Both the position numbers and the translations under genes were made by a program. A stretch of 8,006 bases of DNA from Clostridiales bacterium (GTDB taxonomy: Bacteria; Bacillota; Clostridia; Oscillospirales; Acutalibacteraceae). Shown in pieces: positions 1 through 6,309 of the stretch. Numbering within the stretch: the first letter of the stretch is position 1; each line of letters begins with the position of its first letter. The stretch lies in assembly GCA_022791355.1 (NCBI GenBank), contig JAAVYX010000024.1, forward strand, positions 1 through 8,006, given 5' to 3'. The notes under the pieces are model-generated. The model was not told where the DNA came from. It saw nothing but the letters and a program-made list of their open reading frames with translations, and ran no database searches.

Positions 1-200
1 CTATACCCGACGGGACGGTCCCACGCGCCGAGCGCGGGGATGCCAATTATACCATAGGCTTGCGCCTATGGTATAATGTCCGCAAAACGGACACTATACT
101 CGACGGGACGGCCCCACGCGCCGAGCGCGGGGATGCCAATTATGCCATAGGCTTGCGCCTATGGCATAATAACCGCAAAGCTGATATTATGCCCGACGGA
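1..200. repeat. Tandem 93-base hairpin repeat, two copies plus a partial third
   Basis: Copy 1 spans 1-93, copy 2 spans 94-186, and 187-200 is the degenerate start of a third copy in the same register. Each full copy has a GC-rich hairpin, with CCC-A-CGCGC pairing to GCGCG-GGG around a CGA loop (about 21-40 in copy 1). It then has a perfect 14-bp stem with a TTGC loop (46-59 with 64-77; 139-152 with 157-170). The two long stems differ at one base pair and the change is compensated: A51/T72 in copy 1 is G144/C165 in copy 2. Copy 1 also has a small TGTCCG/CGGACA stem (77-82 with 88-93). There is no open reading frame here, and the left end is cut by the window edge. It could be a dispersed intergenic repeat or a structured leader or tail RNA; its role is unknown. 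Confidence 0.9.
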
Positions 201-226
201 TAGGGAACGGTTTTGATATTGAGGTT

Positions 227-256
227 TTGTCAGAGCTGCCTTTCACAATCCAAAAT
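227..256 (+). promoter_or_regulatory. Possible promoter for the comEC operon
   Basis: TTGTCA at 227-232 and CAAAAT at 251-256 are separated by 18 bases, resembling -35 and -10 boxes of the housekeeping sigma factor. The -10 is a poor match, so this is only a candidate. It lies between the hairpin repeat and the comEC start at 319, the expected place for the operon promoter. Confidence 0.25.
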
Positions 257-318
257 CGGAAACTTATGCAAGGACGTCGTTCCAAATGCGTCTTTTGCGT
301 TTTAAAGGGGGAAATAAC

Positions 319-2541
319 ATGCGGCGTCCGCTTTTGTACGCGGCTTTGGCCGTCTGTTTGACCCTGTTAGCCGCCATGACCCTTCCCATCAATTTTACCG
401 TGGCGCTGCTGATCCTGCTGGCTGCTGCCGCCCTAGCTTGTTTGCTGATGCGCAAGCGTCCCTTGGCTCGCTCGATTTTGCCTATGCTCTTGGCGGCTGC
501 GGCGGCCGGACTCTATCTGCTGCTTTTAACGGTGGGACAGGTTTGGCCTCTACAGTCCTTCGCGGGCGGGGAGGCCCAGGTGTCGGGCGTGATTGTGGAG
601 GAGCCGGAACATCTGGACGAACAGACCCGCTATATCCTAAAGGTGGATACAACCGACCTTGCGGACATGCCCGGCGGCTTTAAGCTACTAGTATCCGACC
701 GGACGGCGATGGACGCGAAGGCCTTTGACCGGTACAATGCTCGGGTCTATCTGTATGCGCCGCTGGGGTCCAGCCGTTCCGCCTGTTACGCCAAAGGCGT
801 TTACCTCTGCGGCCGGGCGGTTTCCGGCCAGTCGGTGGAAAAGGTCCAAAAATATCCGCCCTACTTTCTGGCTATCCGTATCCGACAGTATATACGAAAC
901 TTTTTCGATACCCATTTGTCCGCCGAAGAGGCCGCCTGTATGAACGGACTTTTGTTAGGGGATAAAAGCGGGATGCCGGCCTCCTTGCGGGCCGACCTGC
1001 GGGACAGCGGCGTCTCCCATATCATGGCGGTTTCGGGTATGCATTTAGCCGTGCTCTGTCAGGGCTTGCTTTTTGCCCTGCGCAAGCTGCGGATGGGCCG
1101 GCGGCTTTCGCTGGTTGCGGCTATGGCCGCCGTCTGTCTCATGATGGCGGTGACCGGCTTTTCGGCCTCCATTATGCGGGCGGGGATCATGTACCTGCTA
1201 CTGCTGGCCGGCCGGATCATTTTCCGAAGGGCCGACGCTTTAAACTCCCTGGGCGCGGCGGTCCTTGTTCTGATGGCCTTTAATCCCTTTACAGCGGGGG
1301 ACTTGTCCTTTCAGCTTTCGGTCTGCGCCACGCTGGGCGTTCTCCTGCTCTGTCCCCGGCTGTACGGCTGGATGGAAGCCCGATTGTCCAAGGGACTGCC
1401 GGGACGTTTGCTGCGGCCGCCGGCCCTGGCGCTGTCCCAAGCCCTGTCCTGCATGCTCTTCACCCTGCCGGTGATCCTGCTGCGGCTGGACCAGTTTTCA
1501 TTGGTTGCGCCCCTTACCAATCTGGCGGTTTCCTTTGCCGCTTCGGCGGCTTTACTCTGCGGAACGCTGGCCGTCCTTTGTTTTCTGTTCCCGCCTCTTG
1601 TCTTTATCGGATACCCCTTGCTGCTGGCCGCCGGTCTGCTCGTGCGCTACATCGCCGGTGCGGCTGGATGGTTTGCCTCCCTGCCCTTCGCCACCGCCTC
1701 CACGGCCTATCCCTACCTACAGCTTTGGATGGCCGCGGCCTTTTTGCTGGCCGCCCTGACCCTCCTGCTGCCGGGAAGGAAAAAGCGTCTTTGCCGTATG
1801 GCCGCCTTGCTGACCGCGCTGCTGCTCTGTATCGGCGGCGTCTCCTACGCGGCCTTTACCCATAACGTAACCCGGATCACCCTGCTGGATACCGACGCGG
1901 GCCTGTCGGTTTTCCTGAGCCGCAACGGCCGCTGCGCCCTCGTCGGCGCCGGCGGTAAATCCGTCGACGGCTACGCGGTGCGCCGCAGCCTGCGGGCAAC
2001 CGGAACCGGCCGGCTGGATTTGGCGGTCCTGCCCGCATTGGAGACCGACTATACCGGCGGCATGGCCCTTCTTGCCCGCAGCTGTCCCATAGACATGCTG
2101 GTTTCTCCCGACGGGGAGGCCTATGCCGCCTCGTTGGGGCTTCCTGCCGAAACCCGGCTGCAAACCCTGGACGGCGGCTCCCAGGTTCGGCTGTGGGGCG
2201 ACGTAACCCTTTGTCCGGCAGACTGTGGGGAGCGGACTGGTCTTTACCTGACCGTGGGGCAGACCTGTCTGCTCATCCTGCCGGGTCCAGTTCATCTGGG
2301 GGAGCTGCCGGCGGAATACGCCGCCTGCCACGTTCTGCTCACCACCGCCGACCCCATAGGCGGCCTGGTCTCCGCCGCTATACCGGTGGGGCTTGTCAGC
2401 GGAAACGAGGAGCTGGGACCCCGGGCCGCCGCCCGGCTGACCGCCGAGGGCCTGTCGGCCTACGCCACGGGCGGGAACGGAAATCTGACCATAGCAACCC
2501 GCGGACGGGGCGATATTACCTTAAGGAGGGAAGGCGCGTGA
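319..2541 (+). CDS. comEC: ComEC/Rec2-family DNA uptake channel protein, C-terminal domain degenerate
   Basis: Polytopic membrane protein of the ComEC/Rec2 family, which carries single-stranded DNA across the inner membrane during natural transformation. The ATG at 319 is chosen (740 aa) because AAAGGGGG lies 7-8 bases upstream; an in-frame ATG at 286 lacks a well-placed site. Order: N-terminal hydrophobic helices (about residues 1-75), a soluble DUF4131-like region (about 80-170), then the membrane competence domain (about 195-470) with the family signature LLLGDKSG (211-218) and SHIMAVSGMH (233-242). The rest (about 525-740) aligns in position with the metallo-beta-lactamase-like domain. 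However, the usual HxHxDH metal site appears as LPALETDYTGG (571-581), with no histidines, and the DVGQGD motif is LLDTDAG. The stop overlaps the holA start by four bases. Whether the cell is transformable cannot be judged from this window. Confidence 0.93.
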   Translation: MRRPLLYAALAVCLTLLAAMTLPINFTVALLILLAAAALACLLMRKRPLARSILPMLLAAAAAGLYLLLLTVGQVWPLQSFAGGEAQVSGVIVEEPEHLDEQTRYILKVDTTDLADMPGGFKLLVSDRTAMDAKAFDRYNARVYLYAPLGSSRSACYAKGVYLCGRAVSGQSVEKVQKYPPYFLAIRIRQYIRNFFDTHLSAEEAACMNGLLLGDKSGMPASLRADLRDSGVSHIMAVSGMHLAVLCQGLLFALRKLRMGRRLSLVAAMAAVCLMMAVTGFSASIMRAGIMYLLLLAGRIIFRRADALNSLGAAVLVLMAFNPFTAGDLSFQLSVCATLGVLLLCPRLYGWMEARLSKGLPGRLLRPPALALSQALSCMLFTLPVILLRLDQFSLVAPLTNLAVSFAASAALLCGTLAVLCFLFPPLVFIGYPLLLAAGLLVRYIAGAAGWFASLPFATASTAYPYLQLWMAAAFLLAALTLLLPGRKKRLCRMAALLTALLLCIGGVSYAAFTHNVTRITLLDTDAGLSVFLSRNGRCALVGAGGKSVDGYAVRRSLRATGTGRLDLAVLPALETDYTGGMALLARSCPIDMLVSPDGEAYAASLGLPAETRLQTLDGGSQVRLWGDVTLCPADCGERTGLYLTVGQTCLLILPGPVHLGELPAEYAACHVLLTTADPIGGLVSAAIPVGLVSGNEELGPRAAARLTAEGLSAYATGGNGNLTIATRGRGDITLRREGA

Positions 2542-3581
2542 AGCCCATCACCGAAGCCGAACTGAAAAAGCAGCTCAAGGGGGAACTGGCCCCGGTGTAT
2601 CTTCTGTTCGGGACCGAGACTTATTTAAAACAGCATTACGTAAACCTTTTAGTTAAAAAAGCGGCGGGGGAGGAGCGGAACTTCAACTTCAACCGTTTTG
2701 ACGGCCTGCCCGATATGCAGGCTCTCTACGACGCGGCCAGCCAATTTCCCCTCATGCGCCCCACCAAATGCGTGCTGGTCTGTGATTACGACCCGGAGAA
2801 GGCCTCGGCGGCCGAACTGGAAAAGCTCCTGCAAATTGTGGCCGAGCCCTTGGACACCACCGTTCTGCTCTTCTGGTTCGATACGGTGGAGGTCAACCTG
2901 AAAAAGGCGACTAAATTCAAAAAGCTGGCCGTCGCCGCCGAGAAGCGGGGGGGATACGCGGTGGAGCTCAACCGGCGGACCCCGGCCGAGCTCCAGCGTA
3001 TGCTCTGCGACGGCGCGTCCCGCCGGGGCTGCCGGATGGAGCCCACCACCGCCCGGTATATGATCGAGAACTGTTCGGACGATTTGCAGACCCTGTTGGG
3101 CGAGCTGGAAAAACTCTGCGCCTACGGGCAGGGGGAGCACATCACACGGGAGATGATCGACAAGGTGACCGTCCGGCGGGTGGAGGTTTCGGTTTACAAT
3201 CTGGCCAAGGCCTTGACGGCCGGCCGGATCGAGGAGGCCATGAGCCTGTTGGACGATTTGTTTTTCCAGCGGGTGGAGCCCATCGTCATCCTCAGCAGCC
3301 TGTCGGCCCCCTATGTGGACATGCTGCGAGCCAAGGCGGCCGAGGCGGCCGGCCAGCGGGCCGACGCCATAGCCGCCGACTTTGGATACTATGGCACCGC
3401 CTTCCGGCTGAAAAACGCCTCTTATGCAGCCAAACGGCTGGGCATGGACCAGCTGCGGCAAAGTCTTACCGTCCTGCTGGAGGCCGACGGCCGCCTCAAG
3501 GGCTCACGCACCCCGCCCCGGACGGCGCTGGAGCAGACCCTGATCCAGCTGTACAGGATTGCAAAGGGGGTTTCCTCTTGA
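2538..3581 (+). CDS. holA: DNA polymerase III subunit delta (clamp loader)
   Basis: Delta subunit of the clamp loader, which opens the beta sliding clamp and helps load it on primed DNA. The start is the GTG at 2538, in a GTGA overlap with the comEC stop. AAGGAGGG at 2523-2530 sits 7 bases upstream, giving 347 aa, close to the usual length of about 340. The N-terminal AAA-like domain carries the delta motif PVYLLFGTETYL (19-30) in place of a working P-loop, as expected for a subunit that does not hydrolyse ATP. The C-terminal half (about 215-340) is helical and includes the family-typical VSVYNLAKAL segment and the FFQRVEPIVILSSL stretch. comEC followed by holA is a common Firmicutes arrangement. 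The usual next gene, ribosomal protein S20 (rpsT), is absent here. The holA stop overlaps the next start. Confidence 0.95.
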   Translation: MKPITEAELKKQLKGELAPVYLLFGTETYLKQHYVNLLVKKAAGEERNFNFNRFDGLPDMQALYDAASQFPLMRPTKCVLVCDYDPEKASAAELEKLLQIVAEPLDTTVLLFWFDTVEVNLKKATKFKKLAVAAEKRGGYAVELNRRTPAELQRMLCDGASRRGCRMEPTTARYMIENCSDDLQTLLGELEKLCAYGQGEHITREMIDKVTVRRVEVSVYNLAKALTAGRIEEAMSLLDDLFFQRVEPIVILSSLSAPYVDMLRAKAAEAAGQRADAIAADFGYYGTAFRLKNASYAAKRLGMDQLRQSLTVLLEADGRLKGSRTPPRTALEQTLIQLYRIAKGVSS

Positions 3582-4435
3582 TTCGGCTGAAGGAAGCGGT
3601 CATCGTAGAGGGCAAATATGATAAGATCAAGCTGGCCGGGGTCATCGACGGGCTGATCTTGGTTACCGACGGGTTCGGTATCTTTAAGGATAAGAAGAAA
3701 ATGGCCCTCATCCGCCGCCTGGCGGCCACCTGCGGCGTGGTCATCCTCACCGACAGCGACGCCGCCGGCTTCCGCATCCGTTCCTACTTAAACGGCTGCC
3801 TGCGGGAGGGAAAGGTCTACCAGGCTTACATCCCCGACATCCTGGGCAAGGAGCGGCGCAAGGAGAAGGCCTCCAGTGAGGGCAAGCTGGGGGTGGAGGG
3901 GGTGCCGGCGCCGGTGATTCTGGAGGCGCTGGAGCGGGCCGGCGTAACCCCTGCGGCGGTGGACGAGCGAAACAGGGAATCCGGCTGGCCCCACAGCGGA
4001 GCCGGGATTCCGGACGCTGGCCGGCAGGTATGCGGCCAACGAGCAGTGGATCGGCAAATAGGAGTCCAGCGTGCGGTCGACCAGCTGGTTTGCGGTCAAC
4101 AGGCATGTGGTAAGCAGACGGCTGACCAGCGGAGGCGGACAGGAGTCCAGCAGGCGTGCGGCCGTCAGACGGTTGACCGTCCGGCATGTGACGGTCCGGC
4201 AGACAGAGGCCCCATCGTTGACGGTTCGGCTGCCGGCCGCCGTATTACCAAGCAGGATTTTTACGAGGACGGCCTGACCGGCGGGACCGGTTCCAAAAAC
4301 CGGCGGCTGCGGCTGATGAAAAGACTGGACCTGCCCGAGCGGTTGTCGGCCAACGCCCTGGCCGACGTATTAAGTCAGATCCTCAGCTATGCGGAATACA
4401 AGGCCCTGGTTGCCGGACTGGACGAGGAGGCGTGA
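3578..4435 (+). CDS. rnmV: RNase M5-like Toprim nuclease with a repetitive insert
   Basis: Resembles ribonuclease M5, which matures the 5S rRNA precursor. The TTG start at 3578 overlaps the holA stop (TTGA), with AAAGGGGG at 3563-3570 seven bases upstream; 285 aa. The Toprim domain (about 5-90) shows the conserved acid in VIVEGKYD (E11) and the DxD pair in ILTDSDAAG (D59, D61), followed by KLGVEGVP (103-110). The C-terminal RNase M5 domain (PF13331/DUF4093 type, about 221-285) begins RRITKQDFYEDGLTGG. B. subtilis RNase M5 is about 186 aa. The extra length is a stretch of about 90 residues (roughly 130-220) between the domains, rich in Cys, Gln, Arg, Asp and Gly, with repeats of the form C-G-x-Q/R. 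The frame is the same on both sides, so this is an in-frame expansion, not a frameshift. The family call is firm; 5S processing in this host is inferred. Confidence 0.85.
   Translation: MIRLKEAVIVEGKYDKIKLAGVIDGLILVTDGFGIFKDKKKMALIRRLAATCGVVILTDSDAAGFRIRSYLNGCLREGKVYQAYIPDILGKERRKEKASSEGKLGVEGVPAPVILEALERAGVTPAAVDERNRESGWPHSGAGIPDAGRQVCGQRAVDRQIGVQRAVDQLVCGQQACGKQTADQRRRTGVQQACGRQTVDRPACDGPADRGPIVDGSAAGRRITKQDFYEDGLTGGTGSKNRRLRLMKRLDLPERLSANALADVLSQILSYAEYKALVAGLDEEA
3965..4237 (+). repeat. Degenerate in-frame repeat region inside the RNase M5-like gene
   Basis: This stretch codes for the interdomain insert. The sequence AGGAGTCCAGC occurs at 4060-4070 and again at 4141-4151, exactly 81 bases (27 codons) apart. 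TGCGG(C/T)C-type cores recur at 4031, 4072, 4091 and 4157. At the protein level this gives C152-G-Q-R, C172-G-Q-Q, C177-G-K-Q and C194-G-R-Q, along with VQRAVDQ, KQTADQ and RQTVDR echoes. There are local inverted repeats, for example GACCGTC (4175-4181) with GACGGTC (4190-4196) and CCGTC/GACGG around 4162-4172. The repeats are degenerate and partly out of frame with each other, suggesting duplication followed by drift. Confidence 0.7.
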
Positions 4436-4440
4436 CCCAA

Positions 4441-5445
4441 GTGGCGGGAAATCCTATGCAAAAGGTAAAGCTGCTATATCTGATGGATATACTGAAAAAA
4501 TATACCGACGAGGAGCATCCTCTGTCGGCGGCCGAGCTGTGCCAAAAGCTGGCTGAGCAGGGGGTGCCGGCCGAGCGCAAGTCGGTCTACAGCGATATCG
4601 AGACCCTGCGGCAGTACGGGCTGGACATTCTCTGCACCCGTCAGCCCAAGGCAGGCTATTTTTTGGCCGGCCGGGAGTTTGAGGTGCCCGAGGTGCGGCT
4701 GCTCATCGACGCGGTGCAGGCCGCCGGTTTCATCAGCGCCCGGAAAACCCGTCTGTTAACCGGACGGCTGGAGGGCCTTTTGAGCCAGAGCCAGGCTAAA
4801 AAAATCCAGCGGCAGGTCTATGTGGACAGCCGGAATAAATGCGAAAACGAGGAGATTTATTACAGCATCGATCTGCTCAATAAGGCCATCGAGGACGGGA
4901 AAAAGGCAGAGCTGACCTATTGCCGCCGTCAATTGGAGGGCGGGCGTAAAATCGTCTCCTCCAGCCGGGCATTCCTTCTCAGCCCCTATGCCCTGACCTG
5001 GATGAGCGACCACTATTATCTCATTGGCAATAATCAGAAGTACGACAATCTTATGCACCTGCGGGTGGACCGTATGCGGCAGGTGCGTATTTTGGAAGAG
5101 CCCGCCCGGCCCTTCCGAGAGGTCAGCCCCTATACCGACTTTTTTGATACGGCCGACTATGTATCCAAGGTTTTCAATATGTTCGGCGGCGAGCTGCGGC
5201 AGATCGACTTGCGCTGTAAAACCGGTCTGCTGGAGCAGGTCATCGACCGGTTTGGGGAATCCATTTTCATCCGGGACGGGGGAGACGGTTATTTCGTCTT
5301 TACCGTGTCGGCCCAGGTCAGCGAGGGACTGATGGGCTGGCTGCTCCAGTTTGGAGACGGCATGGAGGTGCTGGCCCCGGCCGACCTGCGGGAGCAGATG
5401 GGCGGCAAGGCCGCCGTACTGAGCAAAATGTACCGGCAGGCCTGA
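4441..5445 (+). CDS. WYL-domain transcriptional regulator
   Basis: HTH-WYL family DNA-binding regulator; members usually sense a nucleotide or other small ligand through the WYL domain. Three starts are possible. GTG 4432 would overlap the upstream stop, but GAGGAGG (4424-4430) is then only one base away. GTG 4441 has a 10-base spacing and is preferred (334 aa). ATG 4456 has only a weak site. An N-terminal helix-turn-helix covers about residues 5-75 (LLYLMDILKKYTDEEHPL, then PAERKSVYSDIETLRQYG). The WYL domain covers about 137-225, with the core SPYALTWMSDHYYLIG, where the name-giving triad reads YYL, followed by HLRVDRM. A C-terminal WCX-like region runs to the end. It is the last gene of the comEC operon. 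Its target is unknown; regulation of its own operon is possible but not shown. Confidence 0.9.
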   Translation: MAGNPMQKVKLLYLMDILKKYTDEEHPLSAAELCQKLAEQGVPAERKSVYSDIETLRQYGLDILCTRQPKAGYFLAGREFEVPEVRLLIDAVQAAGFISARKTRLLTGRLEGLLSQSQAKKIQRQVYVDSRNKCENEEIYYSIDLLNKAIEDGKKAELTYCRRQLEGGRKIVSSSRAFLLSPYALTWMSDHYYLIGNNQKYDNLMHLRVDRMRQVRILEEPARPFREVSPYTDFFDTADYVSKVFNMFGGELRQIDLRCKTGLLEQVIDRFGESIFIRDGGDGYFVFTVSAQVSEGLMGWLLQFGDGMEVLAPADLREQMGGKAAVLSKMYRQA

Positions 5446-5467
5446 CGATGCGGAAGGCTCGCCGGTA
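5431..5467 (+). other. Long hairpin overlapping the WYL gene stop codon
   Basis: TACCGGCAGGCCT (5431-5443) pairs with AGGCTCGCCGGTA (5455-5467): 13 positions with one A/C mismatch and one G/T wobble, around an 11-base loop. The stop codon TGA (5443-5445) lies at the stem/loop border. No T run follows, so it is not a standard intrinsic terminator. It could protect the 3' end of the operon mRNA or belong to a dispersed repeat. Confidence 0.6.
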
Positions 5468-5670
5468 TAGGCCGCCGTCCCGCAGAAACCGACGGCCGGC
5501 GTCGCTTTGCCGCGTCCGGGAAGAATATTGATCTCTTGGGTCCTGTTCACATAAGCCGCAACGAACATCTTTCCAGCGGATTTTGCCGTCGGCTGCGTTA
5601 AAATTTTGAGCTGCGCCTGCAAATTTAGCCTTGCACCCGGAAAATTTGCTCGGGAATCCGCACGTTTGAC
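5446..5670. other. Non-coding spacer with hairpins
   Basis: No convincing gene lies between the WYL gene and the Rrf2 gene. Besides the hairpin above, GCCGCCGTC (5471-5479) pairs with GACGGCCGGC (5491-5500) with one bulged base and an 11-base loop. Further right are several AAATTT-type AT blocks (about 5600-5650) in otherwise GC-rich DNA. The minus strand stays open through much of this spacer in a frame continuing antisense to the WYL gene, but it has no recognisable domain or convincing ribosome binding site. Confidence 0.4.
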
Positions 5671-5699
5671 TTGTGCGAACACACCCTAGGTTGTATAAG
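5671..5699 (+). promoter_or_regulatory. Likely promoter of the Rrf2 regulator gene
   Basis: TTGTGC (5671-5676), a 17-base spacer and TATAAG (5694-5699) form a good match to a housekeeping promoter, about 48 bases upstream of the Rrf2 start. An overlapping TTGACT at 5666-5671 is a better -35 word but lies 22 bases from the same -10, too far. No clear dyad overlaps this promoter, so self-regulation is not evident. Confidence 0.45.
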
Positions 5700-5746
5700 A
5701 AACGGCGAGGGGCGGCGAGCACAAGAAAAGGAGAGTACAAAAAGCT

Positions 5747-6157
5747 ATGATGGTTTCCACCAAGGGGCGGTATGCTCTGCGGATCATGCTGGATTTGGCC
5801 CAGCACGCAGGGGAAGGTTATATCTCCTTAAAGGAGATCGCCGGCCGGCAGGATATATCCATGAAATATTTGGAGGCAATCGTTTCCATTCTCAACAAGG
5901 CCGGCTTTGTACAAAGTATGCGGGGCAAGGACGGGGGTTATCAGCTCAGCCGGACGCCTTCGGCCTATCCCGTAAGCGAAATTCTGGCCCTCACCGAGGG
6001 AGGTCTGGCGCCGGTGGCCTGTATGGACTGCGGCCAAAACGCCTGCCGCCGGGCAGACGTCTGCCTGACTCTTCCCATGTGGAAGCGGCTGGACGCCCTG
6101 ATCGACGGCTATCTGAAAAGCGTTACTCTATCGGACCTGCTGGAAGGGCGCGTTTGA
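5747..6157 (+). CDS. Rrf2-family transcriptional regulator with cysteine cluster
   Basis: A 136-aa winged helix-turn-helix regulator of the Rrf2 family (relatives: IscR, CymR, NsrR). The N-terminus STKGRYALRIMLDLAQH and the segment ISLKEIAGRQDISMKYLEAI match the family's DNA-binding domain (about residues 1-65), followed by the RGKDGGYQL wing. Four cysteines lie in the C-terminal half, C92, C95, C100 and C106 (ACMDCGQNACRRADVC), in the region where IscR-type proteins bind a 2Fe-2S cluster. Fe-S sensing is therefore plausible but not proven, since many Firmicutes homologues keep similar cysteines. The start is ATG 5747; AAGGAG at 5728-5733 lies a rather long 13 bases upstream, and a second ATG follows at once. 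It precedes metY on the same strand, suggesting a CymR- or IscR-like role in sulfur or Fe-S control (inference). Confidence 0.9.
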   Translation: MMVSTKGRYALRIMLDLAQHAGEGYISLKEIAGRQDISMKYLEAIVSILNKAGFVQSMRGKDGGYQLSRTPSAYPVSEILALTEGGLAPVACMDCGQNACRRADVCLTLPMWKRLDALIDGYLKSVTLSDLLEGRV

Positions 6158-6212
6158 CAAAAAACTATCCCATTCGCTTGGCTTTTATGAACTGATTTAC
6201 CAAATAAAGAAA

Positions 6213-6242
6213 AAATATGGATTATTTTTGTAATCCATATTT
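6213..6242. promoter_or_regulatory. AT-rich perfect inverted repeat upstream of metY
   Basis: AAATATGGATTA (6213-6224) pairs perfectly with TAATCCATATTT (6231-6242) across a 6-base TTTTTG spacer. It lies 55 bases after the Rrf2 stop and upstream of the likely metY promoter. It could be an operator for a dimeric regulator such as the adjacent Rrf2 protein, or the stem of a weak terminator for rrf2. The short TTT tail and A-T-rich stem make the terminator reading weaker. Confidence 0.55.
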
Positions 6243-6256
6243 ACATAAGAGGCCTT

Positions 6257-6291
6257 TTGCGGTATCATATCCTACAGTATAGATAGGATAT
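6257..6291 (+). promoter_or_regulatory. Probable metY-leader promoter with overlapping dyad operator
   Basis: ATATCCTA (6267-6274) and TAGGATAT (6284-6291) form a perfect 8-bp dyad with a 9-base spacer. The dyad overlaps the best promoter candidate: TTGCGG (6257-6262), 17 bases, then TAGATA (6280-6285), with TATAGA (6278-6283) as an alternative -10. A repressor bound here would block RNA polymerase. The neighbouring Rrf2 protein is the obvious candidate ligand, by position only. The promoter boxes are weak matches; the dyad itself is clear. Confidence 0.45.
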
Positions 6292-6309
6292 AAATAAGGA
6301 GAAAGCAAT

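Noticed and set aside
1..200. CRISPR-like array
   Set aside because: The whole 93-base unit is repeated, including what would be spacers; there are only about two copies and no cas genes.
286..318. Upstream ATG start for comEC
   Set aside because: It is in frame, but no well-spaced ribosome binding site precedes it, while ATG 319 has AAAGGGGG at good spacing.
1717..2331. 204-codon minus-strand ORF inside comEC
   Set aside because: Low-complexity Gln/Gly-rich translation with no domain; antisense to a clear gene in GC-rich DNA.
2649..3461. 270-codon minus-strand ORF inside holA
   Set aside because: Antisense shadow of a well-supported holA; no recognisable protein character.
3965..4237. Frameshift in the RNase M5 gene
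   Set aside because: The conserved Toprim and C-terminal domains are in the same reading frame on both sides, so the extra segment is in-frame.
4756..5682. 308-codon minus-strand ORF across the WYL gene and spacer
   Set aside because: Most of it is antisense to a clear WYL regulator, and no domain was recognised; kept only as a low-interest observation about the spacer.
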